A stretch of DNA of 64,000 bases from Polytrichum commune (GCA_950295325.1 OX485806.1:39122001-39186000), one strand, 5' to 3'. Positions 34,384 to 47,700 are shown, numbered from the stretch's first letter. Numbers and translations: made by a program. Notes: generated by a model from the letters alone, not told the origin.

Positions 34384-37300
34384 ATGGGTCGGCCGAAACG
34401 GAAAGAAGTTCAAGAACCTGCGTCGGGGCCGTGGGCGCCTGCGAAGAATGTCACCAATCATCACGATCGCAATTTGCGAAACCGTCTAGGTTCTGGCCCA
34501 AGTTGCGCCCTGCGTGGGATCAAACAGCCGGGCAAGCAGTCATGGCTACTCATCGATGTCCATGGCACCTCTCAGGTCTCGATCTCCTTTTCCCCCAAGA
34601 ATATCATAATTAAGTTACGTCCACAAAACCAATTGGAATTTGGAGTATAAATTCTTAGGCGTTTGATCTTAGATTCATAGGGTCTGGCTAAGCTCACCTG
34701 AGTGCACTGTATCCTTCTTCGGTCTTGATTTCTCTTCTTAAGATACAATTTAAGTTGAATATGTGAACCAAACCTATTGGAATTTGCAGTGTAAATTCTT
34801 GGGTGAGTGATCTTATATTCATAAGGTTTGCCGAAGCTCACCCGTCTTGAATTGTGTTCTTATTCGGTCTTGATCTCCTTTTATTCCAAAAAATTCAAAT
34901 ACGGTTGCATTTGGTATTGGTATTTGGAGCCTATTTCTTGGCTGGGTGATCTTGTCAAAGAATTTGGCGAAGCTCACCTGAAGAAAAAATTGCATAATCT
35001 TCTTCATCTCGATCTCCTCTTCCCGAGAAATTCAATAATTAGGCTACTGCATCAACCCAAACCCATTGGAAATTGGAGCCTACATTCTTGGGCGGGTGAT
35101 CTTATCACAGGCTTCGGCAAACCTCACCTGAGTGATATGTTTTCTTCTTCGGGTCTCGATCTCCTCTTCTTAAGAATACAAAGTTGCATGAATCGAACCT
35201 ACTGGAATTCGGAGTCTAAATTCTTGGGTGGGTGATCTTGTCACCTGGATGATGTGCTCCTCAATTTTTCGGTCTCCATAATCTCCTCTTCCCAAAAAAT
35301 TCAACAAAGATATATTGCAACAACCAAACCTGTTGGAATTTGAAGTCCAAAATTCTTGGGGGTGGGTGATTTTATTATCAAAAGGTTTAGCAAACCTAAC
35401 CTGTGACAAATAATTGTGGTCTTCGATTTTTTGGTCTCGATAGACTCCTCTTCCCAAGAATGCCAATAAGGCTATTGCATCAACCATCCACCTGTTGAAA
35501 TGTGGAGCCCAAAGTCTTGGGCGGGTGATCTTTTGATCATAAGGTCTGGTCATGAAGCTGACCTGAGAGAAATAATTTGTTGTAGTGTTTAATTCTTGGG
35601 TAATTTGTTGCCACAGGAAGTGAGGGCGGGGAAGCATGCGATCATGAAGCGGGCTCACCTTCCAGCGCGGGACCTGCGAGTCTTAGATCCGCTGTTATCG
35701 TACCCATCGTCGATCCTGGGGCGCGAGCATGCCATCGTGGTGAACTTGGAGCACATCAAAACCATCATCACCGCTCAAGAGGTTTTCCTCCTCGACTACC
35801 AGAACCCCATGGTGGCGCCCTTCGTCCACGACCTCAAGTGCCGCCTCCCCCTCAACTTCAATCACCAGGTAATTAATTCATCACACATTATTGAGTTCTC
35901 TTCGCTCACATCATGTTTGGAATTCAGTTCCAGTGTTGGTCCGGTATCGTCTATTCTATATCATTGGGGTCTCTATAATGAGAATTCCACACTTTTTGTT
36001 TGATACCAGTACCGTACAGAAATTTGACGATAATTTTGTTTTCAATAGCATTCGGGCTTACATATTAGGCAAGAACCTTCGTACATAGGAACAATCGCTC
36101 TAGTTTCAAAAGGGTCAAAAATGGTAATTAGTCGTATAAGCAAAGATTTGCTCACCTTGCCATACCCACCGAATACCAATATTTAACTGGTATTACAATT
36201 TTGATACCCACGATAGGTTCGTTGATGCCATTATTGATGTTGATAATTGATGCCCATGCATTCTCCCATATACGAGACCAACATTGGATTTAACCCTCGC
36301 ATTTCAATCTCACATGGAGTTCAATCAACATTCAGTGGCTATGTTGCCACAGAATCTCTTCTTTCCAATGCAGTCATAGCCGACTAAGTTACGCTTACTG
36401 TTAAGTTCACACCCAAGCAGCTCTGGAATTATACCTCTTGCAAAACTTACATCTCCACAATATCCTCGCAATTTCTCAGATGGAGTTTCAAAATTCAGCT
36501 GCTATTTTGTCACAGGTGTTTTAATAATTAAAAATAATCAAATTTAATTTCCAATGCAGTCTACTTTGACTTGCACTTACTTGTATACCTCAACTTCAAT
36601 CATCAGGTTAATTACAGCTCCACCAAAGCACTCATCAAACAGAGCTTTCCCCTCACATTTTTGAAAATCCTCGCAATTTCTCACCTGGAGTTCAAATCTT
36701 GCCACAGAAATTCTATATTCCAATGCAGTCATCGCCTACTTGCACTTACTGTCAAATTCACATCCAAGAAGCTCTGAATTTATGCCTCTCTGTGCAACTG
36801 TGGGCCCTAATTTCACCAATACACACAGACGGTGCTTTTTTGTTTTTGCTGCTGTCGAGTTCTGAGGATGCCAGGATATTCGCAAATTTTGGATACTAGA
36901 CATTTCAAGTTTAATGTATCCAGGTGGGGAATTCGGGAAGATCTTAAACATGTGCATGAAGTTACTCATTTGGTTTTGCAGGTATAATGCCAGCAGCTTT
37001 TTTATTGAAAATTGCAGAGCGAAATCTACACTGAAAGGTACTATGCAAACACTTTGATAAATACACTGGTTGATTGAATGTTTCCTTGCACTCAAAAATC
37101 GAGTTTCTTCATTATATTTAGTATACATCTTTCCCAGAACAAGTGCATGAAATGGTCAATGTGTGCTATATGTGAATTGCAGGTATAAACTCCGAAGGCA
37201 TTGCATGGTTAAAAAGTATGACGACCAGAACCCTGACTGAAAGATGAGCCTACTGGTGAAATGGAATTTTTATAAATGTATCTGGCAGAAGCGGATAGTG

Positions 37301-40300
37301 GTCGTTGGTTCTATTAGGGCGTCCCCAGCAGCCTCGCCATGGGGCATGCCAACGCCAAAAATGGGGCATCCCGGGTTCTTAGGTGGCGGTACCGGCATAA
37401 ATTGAGCCCCACCAATGTCCGGTCCGGCATAATTTAGAACCGGCCCGGGTATAGTAAAGGCCTTCCAACGCCATAAATGGTTCATATGGCGGCCCTCCTC
37501 CGGCCCGCCAAGAGATTACTTTAATATCAGATACTCCGATATCCTACTTTATCCCATGTCAGATAATAGGTGTCGTTGTCTTATTGATTGCTTCCTAATT
37601 ATACCGGGGGTATGCCTAGGCTTTGGTGGGCTCTGACTCAAGATGAGCTGCCCCGCCCAAGATGGAGGGCTCCCCAAACACCCTAAACACCATATAATAC
37701 ATTATTTTTGGCGGGTTGCTTACTATCTCTCCTGGGCATGCCCTTAACCATGTGGACCTCAGGGGAGGAAGTGCCACTTGCAGGTGAACATTAACTTACA
37801 TGTCAATAGTTGTGTGTAGCAAGCAAGAAAATTGTCTCCCAAGTAGGTTAATCATTGCAACACTTAGATGCTCAAGAATGGAAGGTGCTTGTCAAGTAGC
37901 TCAACACTTGGATCCTTGAGAAATGGAAGATGGTCATGTAGAGAGAGAGAGAGAGAGTGAGAGAGAGAGTTGTGTTGAATGAGGGAAGCTTCACCTTGAT
38001 CATAGCTGCGAGCTCATACGTGAACCCATAACATGTTTATACAACAAGGCTATGGGACAAGTGCTACTGCTTCCTATTGGAGGTGGTCCCTTTTGGTATC
38101 CAAGTAAGGAAGGGGATCCAGGGGAGGGGTCTCTGTTGGATGAATTTTGCATATTATTTTGTTGTGTGCTTATGTGGGTACCCTAAGGGTGGGTGTTATC
38201 CCATACGAGAGAGGTTCCCAATGGTGAGTTGAGTTCTCTTAAATGAGATCACTAGTAGATCAACAACCTTCTCTAAGCCTAGACTAATCTTTTGCATTAA
38301 TGCAATCACAAATTTGCACTTGAGCCATGTGGCCCATTTCGCTCAACCTAGTTGGGATGAAGGAGAGATATTAGTACTACAGAATCGAGTTGTGATAGGG
38401 GACCAACAAACACATACAGTAGAGAGAAACTGACATTTTAGTATACTTGGACAAAACACTTGTCCAAAAATAATAAGGGATGTGCACTTGTGGGGACAAA
38501 AGCATCAAATGACAACAACAAAAGCAACAACACAACAATCAGAACTTTAAATGTTTGTATTCCATGTTTACCAACCACCATATTTGTGTAGTTTTGCGAT
38601 CCAATGTATGTCATATTGGTGGTTGGAATTGTCCAATAATCATCCATATATCTAAATATACTTAAATTCTAGTCAGAGCTTTATCTCATTATCTCATCTT
38701 CACTAGTGCCAAAAACACATATTTGATTAAAATTGGACTAGTCCAAGTCCAAAATTATAACATGTTGAATTCTATCATAGGACCCTACAATAGGATTGCA
38801 TGGTAAGATTCTTCAGTAGAATTTGAAGAGTTGGTAATGAAAATATTATGGCTATTTTTTTGATTGTATTTCCATTATTCAACATTTATTTGTATATAAT
38901 CAACATCATAAAACAAATATTTTCTATTATTTCATCATATTTTAACAGCATACAATTCAAGTAATCACTAAGAATTCACACATCTTCCGTAAAATTTAGG
39001 TATATCAAAACTGTATCGTAGGATCCTATGATACAATTGAAGCAACCAAAAGTCCAGATTTTGAGAAATACGTCTAGATTTACTTAGTAACAACATCAAG
39101 AGGCAGTCACCACACAAGATTCAAATGAATCTCATCCCAAGTGAATATTCACAACACTCTGCTATTGTAGAACCTAGAGATTGTTATTCCTAGAGAAATT
39201 AACACTTTGTAAGTTGGTTGTTGATTCATCCGAACTTAAGCTCACTAGACTAATTCAGGATCTCTAATCCCTCATTAGGTGTTAGGAAACTATCCAATAG
39301 AAAAATGACACATGCCAAAATTCAAGAGGGGATTGGTTGGGGGGAGTAAAGTTTTTTGGTCAAAATTGAGAGCCCTCTTCCGGATCAAGGGAGTAACTTG
39401 AACAACTTGCAGGTTGCCTGACCTTTGAAAATTTGTGGCCATCTCTTGCATGAATAAAATTGCAAAAGCATGACACCGGAGACCAAGCAACATGCAACAC
39501 GGATGCCGACGTGGGGCTCACAAACTCGCCCACCGACGGCTCCATGGGACACATGAGTGCTTCCTCCTCGCCAAATTATAGTGTCGGTGGGAGGCTCGAG
39601 TTTCCTATGAACATGATGATGGTGAGTTCACCAAGCGAAGAAGAAGGTGACGACGACGACGACGACAACAACAACAACAACAACAACAACAATTTGTCGC
39701 CTCCGAGCTTCCCCCCGTTGCTCACAAAGTTCAAGAACGACGGGAGCTTTAATTCGCGCCACCCAAGCCTCCCCAACATGTTGCCGTTTGAGTTCCGTGC
39801 CTTGGAGGCGTGCTTGGAGGCGGCTTGCAATCAACTCGATGTGGAGGTGAGTCAATAGTGTCTGAGAAGATTTTTGGGCATAATCGGTCAAGATTCTAGT
39901 GCATAACATCATTCAGATTCATAACAATGTTCTGTGGGATTGACAATATTTCACAGAATGTTCCGAGATATTCTCCACATTCAATCCCACATTCAATCTG
40001 AATATTTTGTAGAATATTGCCAATTCCACAGAACAGTGTTATGGATTTGAATAATGTTATGTGTTTTCAAGTCCAACCGGTTACATGTTGTGGTTCATCA
40101 GTCCTTCTTTAGTTATTTGAGGCGTATTCTATAGATTCGTCTACATGATCGATAGTCTTCCTAAACCCTTGGACTTCAACCCATGGGTTCTTCCAATTCA
40201 TTGTGTGTCAATCAGCTTCCTTTGTTGCTTCCCTAAGCCACATTTTGTGTCTAATTCAAGGGGTCCCAACGGTTAGATGGGGTTTTCTACTCCAATGGGG

Positions 40301-43300
40301 GCATTACAAGTGGAGGAAAGAAAAGAAAACAATCTCCTATAATTGGTCATGATCGATTCATTTAACCATGAGGGGACCATGTCATTGAACAATGATTCCT
40401 AAGAATGTAATGTTCTATACATACTAAGACAACAAGGAGACACGGTTGAGCAAATGCAAATACATGACATATTTCTCCAATTCATTCGATGGATTGCGTA
40501 AAAAATGTCACAATATATAGGTTATAATGCAAGGGCCAAGTAGATTCAACAAATACTCAAATATTTACAAACTATGATGGTGTGGAAGAGCTTAAAAGGT
40601 ATGTCACTTTGGCACAACATCGCAACGTGGGCCATGTTGCTAGCCATAGGGGAGGGGCAGCATTTGAAGCTTATTTTAAAGTGGGGAAGAAAGCATATGA
40701 GGGGTGCCAGTGTGTGAAATAAGCATTACTCTTTTGGATTTGAAGATAGTGCACTAAATAGGCCTATTACTTTGAGCCACAATAATTCTTCACAACCCAC
40801 ACCAATTCTCATAATGAGACTTAATGTGGGTCATAATAATTGTTTTCCTAGAGAATTAATGTGGGCGATTACTTGTTTTTGTGCTACTTTTGATGTAAGG
40901 TGACTATCTTATTTTACGTAAGGTGTCGGTCAAAAGTCCTCATGATGACCTACAGGAAGACCTACCAAGATCTTGGACCCACAGCAATTCCACCTTGATT
41001 AGAAATTAGTGTGGCTCATACTAATATTTCCCACACTAATTTCCCACCCGCACTGATAGGACTATTTAGTATAGTATTCGGGTTACTGTGCACAAAGTGC
41101 TTGGCGTAAAAACGCTTTTGAGGGTTTTTGAGAATGGCAAGTATAGATGTTTCTGATTGTGTTGGTGGAAGCAGGCAGCACAATTGGAGCAGCGCGCATA
41201 CAAAGCCCTTGACGAGCTCGCGATCAACATCAACACAAAAAGCTTGGAAAAGGTGCGGCAAATCAAGAGTGAATTGGTGCACATCACTCGCCGTGTCCAA
41301 AGGGTAAGCATCAACTCTGCACAAGAATGTCTTTACATCATTGTAATCAATGAACGTGGAGAATCAACAGCTAGTTACAGAGAAACCGGTTGAGTTTGAG
41401 GAGTAACCGGTTCAAATACAAGATTCCAGAAACCTTGCCAATCGATTTAGAGGAATTCGCAGAATATTCCTCAACCTAATCAAGAAAAACCAAAAGATGT
41501 CAACATGTAACTGCTTCGTATTGGAAGCACTAGGATCTCGACCGAATTATGCCCAAACATCTCCCCGGACTCTGATTGTAATATCACTGTGTTCATGTGC
41601 AATTTGCACTTTCGGAATGACATTGTGGGTGTAGAATCCTGAAAACCTCATTTGACAAATTATGGGCCTTTGAAAATACTGCACAAGGTGTTGAATGCAA
41701 GATTGTTTCCCAGACCTCTCGTGAAACTCACAAATTGGTCACCAACTGTTTTTGATAGTTATTCAGAAGAAAAAAAAACTTGCTGAAGATTCAAAGTGAT
41801 GTGGGGCTACAGTTTTTTCAAAGAAAAATGCAGTTTTATTGGGACTGCCAACACGTTACTCTTATATCTAATTATATTGGTCACCTCCACTTGTTGCAAT
41901 CATCAAAAATGAAAATATAATCTTAAATTTCTTATAGGTGTTGCTAAATCCAAATGGTGGCTCGTGATACTTATGCTTTTTGTTTAATCAAGTTGTAAGT
42001 TTGCCCTAACCCCCTAGTAAGACATTGGAAAGGTTGTTAATTCTTTCTTATTATAAATTCTAAGGGAAACCACACAACTTTCTACACTAAATAGTCCTAC
42101 TATGGGTGAAAATCATGTTAGTGTGGGCCGTCCAAATTCTTTGGTCTGGGTGGAATTAAGATGAGGTCCAAGACTCTGGGTCTTTTCCCTCAATCTTCCT
42201 TGAGACTTTCGACCAACACATTACATAAAATGAAACAATCACCTTACATCCAAGTAGCACCAAAGAAATGAAATCACACATAGTTTTTTTTATAAACAAT
42301 TATTGTGGGTTGAAAACTAATGCATCCCACATTAATTCTTAGTATGAGAATATGAGGATTAGCATGGGCTCTAGAAAATTATGTGGCCCCCAGTACTAGG
42401 ACTATTTAGTGTAGTTTTGGAGCATTGATTTTGAAACATTTGCTTCAAAATTGAAATTGATGTTGGCTTCAAATCACTATGTGCTTTGATGTGGATCTAA
42501 GTATGGACACCAAAAATACATCATGTGTTTAAAAAAGATTGGACTACATGCTAAAAAATTACTCACTTATCTAGGATCAATAGTCAAAATTATAATCCCA
42601 AGCATAGTTTCTTATCAAGGAGTTTAAAGCGTCCACCTATTAATAAGCATGTCAACCCATGTCCATACATGCCACCTCATTGTTAACACACAATGATATC
42701 TTTGGTATTATTATGATCTGGCTATTGTAACATTGGCAATGTTTCATTGTTTCTGGTGTTCGGTGTTCTCGTTTTCCTCCTAAATATTTTTATTAATTTG
42801 ATTAAATTTTAAATGCTAAAAAAAAATGGGAGTGAATTGTGGTGTTCCTCACACCCCAATTATTCTTCTCCAAGTCCTTTGGTGCAATGCTCAAATTTAG
42901 GAAGACCAAAACATTGTACAACTGAAACATGGATTGCGATGATTACCTGATTTATTTACCCAAGGTGACCATGGCATGACTATGCAGCTGACATTGAATG
43001 CCCACCTCATTATACAGGACACATTAGACTCCATGTTAAGGAACTATGCTTAGGCAACATACATGGACAATGAATAAGACATACATGTGAGCTCCAAAAT
43101 GTATGTGTAAAATGACCATGAAAATGATTTGCGTTCGCTAATTATCTCAAACATTTACAGGTATAATGTCCTAGGAGAAGCAGGCTAATCGGGATTTAAT
43201 GTTTTATTTTTTAAAAGGAGTAGAAGTAACCATTTGAGGGCCATCTACCTTCTGAAGGTCAGGGATGAGGTGGAGCACCTCTTGGATGATGATGGCGACA

Positions 43301-44331
43301 TGGCTGAAATGTATTTGACCGACAAGCTGTTACAGAACCAGCTCGAAGGCTCCCTTGCTTCCAAAAGTTTCGACGTCCATTTCTCCACGTCCCCAGTGCA
43401 CCCCGGCCCCAGAGAAGATGAAGATGAAGAGGAAGACAACCCCTCCACCGCCATGCATGAGCCCTCGACCTTGGACTACCCTGAAGTAACCCTCGAGGAT
43501 ACAATGAAGTTTCACCACGACATGCCCAAATCAGGGTTTATGAGTCGTCCTCCCAATGGACTTAAGTATCCACTTCAACCACCCAACCTCTCTTTAATAC
43601 TCATGAATGTTCTAAGTAAAAAGCTTCAATTGAAAATTAGTGGGCCTCCAATATCATCCCCAACATTTTTAATCGTGCAGACAGGAATTTACCGTGATTA
43701 GTGTAGTTATATTTCTGTGGTGATAGCAATTACTTCATGCTTAATCATGAATGGTGTAAGTGGCAGATTCAAAGACACAAAGCTCGTTTCATTCAACATG
43801 AGCAACCCAGAGCCCCACTCACCAAAGAGCACCACCACCACCACCACAGTGACTGTGAAACGGTTGAATGTGGAAGAGCTAGAGATGTTACTGGAAGCCT
43901 ATTTTGTGGTCATCGACGGAATTGTTAACAGAGTCTCCACAGTAAGAACTCCTCAATCCTCACCTTGTAATCAAGATTTGAAAATGAGACTCATTGATGA
44001 AATGTTGCTCAAGTATATAATGTACTTACTGATTTCACGATGGAATTTGAAGCTCAAGGAGTACGTGGATGACACCGAGGATTACATCAACATCATGCTA
44101 GACGACCATCAAAATCATTTGCTGAAGATGAATGTGGTACTCACAGTCTCGTGCTTAGTGATCAGCATGTTCATTGCCATCACAGGAATTATGGGCATGA
44201 ACATCAGTATCCCTCTCTTCGAGCATGGAACTCCCAAGGATTTCTGGAACGTCGTGACTGGCTCCAGTGCTGGGAGTGTTCTCATGTCCACTGCCATCAT
44301 TGGATGGTGCAAATACAAACATCTACTATGA
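34384..44331 (+). CDS. MRS2: MRS2/CorA-type magnesium transporter, seven coding exons
   Basis: Membrane Mg2+ channel/transporter. Exons: 34384-34575, 35617-35868, 39469-39846, 41175-41303, 43258 to about 43535, about 43761-43941, 44053-44331; about 562 residues. All junctions are phase 0 except the uncertain fifth intron. Family landmarks: SWLLIDVHG (exon 1), LPARDLRVLDPL and GREHAIVVNLE (exon 2), LPFEFRALEACLEAAC (exon 3), DDDGDMAEMYLT (exon 5), NVEELEMLLEAYFVVID (exon 6), EYVDDTEDYINI, then the first membrane helix ending in the GMN motif (about 518-520) and a second helix. GMN forms the selectivity filter in this family. It is longer than the usual 390-440 residues because exon 3 has an acidic Asp6-Asn9 insert and exon 5 an acidic linker. 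The subfamily and membrane are not resolved. Confidence 0.92.
34576..35600 (+). repeat. Tandem array of about 145-bp units filling MRS2 intron 1
   Basis: The unit start GTCTCGATCTCCTCTTCCC (with variants) occurs at 34576, 34722, 34867, 35006, 35153, 35272 and 35434. Each unit also has an ATTGGAATTTGGAG-like word, a TTCTTGGGYGGGTGATCTT-like word and GCTCACCTGA. The first unit starts exactly at the exon 1 donor, so donor-like sequence is repeated through the intron. Confidence 0.9.
36311..36790 (+). repeat. Threefold diverged repeat in MRS2 intron 2 with a duplicated exon-2 end
   Basis: Blocks near 36311-36440, 36464-36605 and 36668-36790 share TCCTCGCAATTTCTCA, TGGAGTTCAAA, TTGCCACAGAA, TTCCAATGCAGTC and CTTGCACTTACTGT. 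At 36591-36612 the sequence CTCAACTTCAATCATCAGG repeats the exon 2 end (35851-35869) almost exactly, including the splice-donor context. Confidence 0.75.
37317..37743. mobile_element. PIF/Harbinger-type MITE, 427 bp, in MRS2 intron 2
   Basis: The ends GGGCGTCCCCAG and CTGGGCATGCCC are inverted repeats, flanked by TTA on both sides (37314-37316, 37744-37746). The interior is GC-rich compared with the intron. No transposase. A (GA)n microsatellite follows at 37942-37968. Confidence 0.8.
39858..40200 (-). mobile_element. MITE family F1 copy in MRS2 intron 3, split by a nested MITE
   Basis: Reads TTTTTGGGCATAATCGGTCAAGATTCTAGTG in family order, is then broken by the element at 39902-40061, and resumes at TTTTCAAGTCCAACCGG. 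The resumption fits the family sequence CTAGTGTTTCCAAG, so the nested insertion can be removed exactly. Confidence 0.8.
39902..40061. mobile_element. Nested hairpin MITE, 160 bp
   Basis: The left 36 bp (from CATAACATCATTCAGATTC) and right 36 bp (ending AATAATGTTATG) are inverted repeats with few mismatches, and inner parts also pair. A 2-3 bp duplication (TG or GTG) flanks it. The ends relate it to family F2. Confidence 0.8.
40750..41074 (+). mobile_element. MITE family F3 copy X, in MRS2 intron 3
   Basis: Ends GCACTAAATAGGCCTA and, inverted, TAGGACTATTTAGTATAG. It shares words with 42082-42414 in reverse order and strand, for example AATGTGGG, TTACTTG..GTGCTACTTTTGATGTAAGGTGA and TAGAAATTAGTGTGG. 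It lies about 100 bp before exon 4. Confidence 0.8.
41349..41576 (+). mobile_element. MITE family F1 copy in MRS2 intron 4
   Basis: Begins AATGAACGTGGAGAATC and ends CCCAAACATCTCCCCGGA, with ACCGGTTGAGTTTGAGGAG and AGCACTAGGATCTCGACCG inside. It starts about 45 bp after exon 4. Confidence 0.8.
42082..42414 (-). mobile_element. MITE family F3 copy Y, in MRS2 intron 4
   Basis: The terminal 18 bp CTACACTAAATAGTCCTA are perfectly inverted at the right end. It is in opposite orientation to copy X at 40750-41074, so the two copies form an inverted pair around exon 4. Confidence 0.88.
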
Positions 44332-44785
44332 TTTCAAAGTATTCAAAACCTTTTAAATAAATTCAAGAAGATTACTGAAGATTACATGCCAAGGATGTAC
44401 TCTGCAACAGCTGTACCTTAAGCTTTTGTGTACAATATTTAAGATGAGATCTAATGAACTCAGCTGTGCATTGTGAAGGACTTACAATTGCCTCCCTCTG
44501 CTCATCCCCAATGCTCATACCAAAACAAAAACTTCATGATCAGTATCCAATATGGAGTGAATTAATGACCAGTGTACACTTCTCCTTCCTTGCAATCAGA
44601 AAAAGAGAACATGGCAAACACCTTGGGAACTGCTCCTCAAACAGCAGTAAGTAATCTTCCCACTACTGGGAGCCAAGACAATTGGTGTTGACTGCTTCCA
44701 AGCATCTCTAAAATCTCACAAAGCTATATTAGGGGAGGCAGTGGCTCGGGAGACGTTGGTGCAGGATTTAGCTGTCATATATGGT
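44332..44785. other. Shared 3' flank of convergent MRS2 and KAS2
   Basis: 454 bp separate the two stop codons. An AATAAA at 44356-44361, about 25 bp after the MRS2 stop, is a plausible polyadenylation signal. No other feature was seen. Confidence 0.55.
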
Positions 44786-47700
44786 CTACTCTTCATCGGT
44801 CTCCACATATGGTGCAAAAAGAATTGAGGAGTTCTGGCCACCAAAACCAAATGAGTTGGACAGTGCCACCTTGATGTCCAGTCTCTCCTTCTGCCCTCCT
44901 ACAATCACGTTCATGTCCTGTACATCAAGGAAACCCTCTACTAGTTAACAGATTGAATACAGAAAATCACCTGGCACACCATTAATAGTTCATTTTTTTT
45001 TTGTCCTGAAGAAAAAACATTGAATTTGGTTGTGTGGGACATCACAAATATGACTACAGAAATAATAGGGGCAGAGTGATTACCACAATACTTTCTGGGT
45101 TTTCCAGATTGATAGTTGGGTGTACCCAGCCAGTTCTGATAGCCTGCAAGGTAACATCAGAATGAATCAGGCCACAAGAGAAGCAAAAAGTTATTATTTG
45201 GGAAACACAGATGCTTCGTGCCATGCTGCCTCTAATAGAAATAGAAAAAATATGCGTCAATCAATGAATAGCAGACCTGGATGGTGGCAATAGCTTCCAC
45301 GGCACCAGCAGCCCCAAGCAGATGTCCAATCATAGATTTTGTGGAATTGATCCTTAACTGCATAGAGAACAGACACAAAATCAAGTGATATTAAATTGGC
45401 ATGTGTCCAGAAACACACACATACTTGACATGGATATCAATTTGTTTGAAAATAGAGTTAAAATGGTTCAAATTGAACTTTTATACCTCAGGGTTTTCTC
45501 CAAAAGAGCGCATGAGAGCCTTATATTCCTGAAGATCCCCAGCTTTTGTTGAGGTTGCATGAGCATTTACATAATTCACATCATGTCTACTGACTCCAGA
45601 CTGTGCTAGAGCTTTCTCTATACAGAGTAGCACACCAGCCCCTGCACAACTCAGATCATGTCAACACAGTAACACTAACCACATTATCTTGAGAATTTTC
45701 ACCACTTTTCAATTTCATGTCCGTAGGCCAGGTGTAATATTGTACTGTAACAAATCATGGAGGGTAAGAGTGAGCTTTGCATGCTGCTATTTCAGGTGTG
45801 CCCTGGGATTGTCCCAACCAATCTAAAATCAGGATCAACCCTCATAAAGCTTGTGCAGCGCACCAAAGTATTAACATGAGAAAATATTCATGCAGAAATC
45901 TTTTGTTGGTCCACCCTTCAACGATTCAGAACAAGGTTCTCACCCTCAGGATGAGGCTCGGTTGTATGGTAAGCATCACAAGAAAAGCTCCCTCCAAGGA
46001 ATTCAGCATAGATGTGTGCCCCACGTTTCTGCAGTCATTACAATTACATCATATCACTGCTAGAATCCATGTCAACAACTTTCAGACCTGCAAACAGAAA
46101 CCAGCTATTAGCAATCAAATTAATCAGAATGGAAAGCCTCATTGTACCTTGGCATGCTCAAGCTCTTCCAAAAGGAGGACTCCTGCCCCTTCTCCCATGA
46201 CAAAACCATCACGATCCTTCAAAACAACAAACAAAATATCAGCACCACAAAATACACCCCTAAGCACAGCTAGAATGAACAAAATGGCCTGAACAAAATG
46301 CGAAATGTGATCCATGAGAACCCTCAGGTAATTAGATATATTTAGATGAAACAGAATGTCAGAGTTGGTTTTGCAGTGTCTACATCTCTTGAAACAAGAA
46401 CGAAAAAACAAGAGGTACGAAAGCATGCATAGGACATCCTTCACATGGAGAAATCCTACTCCCATGCACCACATTCAAACAAATTCCACAAAATTTGATG
46501 ATTGACTTGAAAAGGTTTGTACCGCATCCCATGGGCGTGAGGCTTTTGTTGGACTATCATTGCGCTGCGACAACGCCCTGCAGGCTACAAAACCTCCAAG
46601 CCCTGTCCAAATAAACAGTACAAATTGAGTTACCAGGAGAAATAATAATTCAAATGCGTTACAAGGACAAGTCCTAAAATGGTCTTCAATGTGGCAGTAG
46701 TATCTATAGTATTTAAGATGACCACACCATGTGACCCAGCAGCTTATCTGGAAATTTGTCAAATAACCTTATAAGTATTGTGCTTAAGATATCAGTAGCC
46801 AGGAAACGACATGCTAACAGCCAGGAGAGAGAACCAACCAGAGGTCCTAGAGTTACATACGTCAACATAAGCAACAAAAGAGAATTAAACTAATAACAAG
46901 GACATATAAAAAGAGAACGACCATGCAGCAATAGCCAAATGGTGGCAAGTAATTTGACCAGAGGTCATCGAGAACAAAACGAAAGAAAAGAGTGACCAGC
47001 ATTTATTATAACCAGACAAAGTAGGTCTCATTCTCACCTATGGGAATGACTGCAGCATCAGAACCTCCTGACAACATAATATCCTGCATAGCAAAGTCAG
47101 CAGAACCTTATATACCCATCTTTCTGACTTCAAAGGTGATGTCATTTGCAGGGTTAAACACAGTGCAGAAAAAACAGATTGATAATATAAAGACTCCCTA
47201 TGTCCTCATTGAGCTTAATCTGATCGAAAAGTATACAGTGGACTTCAATGACCAGTACCAACCGCTACATCTTCATGAACTTTTATCAGCTCCAAACAAA
47301 CAGAACACATAAAAATGCTTTTAACTATAAACTACATACTCATCAGGAAGGTCTATAATGAGTACTGGTAGCTACTTTGGGATTGATGCATCCAACAGTA
47401 AAGTCAAAGAGAATACACATAACTGGAATGACTGCAATCAAAACCAATGAGGTAGGCAACTCACTGCTTCACCCCTAATGATGTGATTAGCAGCACTCAA
47501 GATGCAAAAATTACTCGTGGCACAAGCCGTGGAGATGGAGTAGTTGGGTCCCATCCATCCCTGCAACTCACAATGACAGCTCAGGTGAAGAAACAGGAAG
47601 TTGCATCACCCACAACAAGTTAAGCAAGCAATTTCAAACTTTCAACAAGGTGTTGGAAAACATCACCGACCATGAATGCAATGAGAATTTATGACCACAA

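Noticed and set aside
39576-39912. Minus-strand ORFs with Leu/Ser or Val runs near 39.6-39.9 kb
   Set aside because: They are reverse readings of the MRS2 exon 3 trinucleotide repeat.
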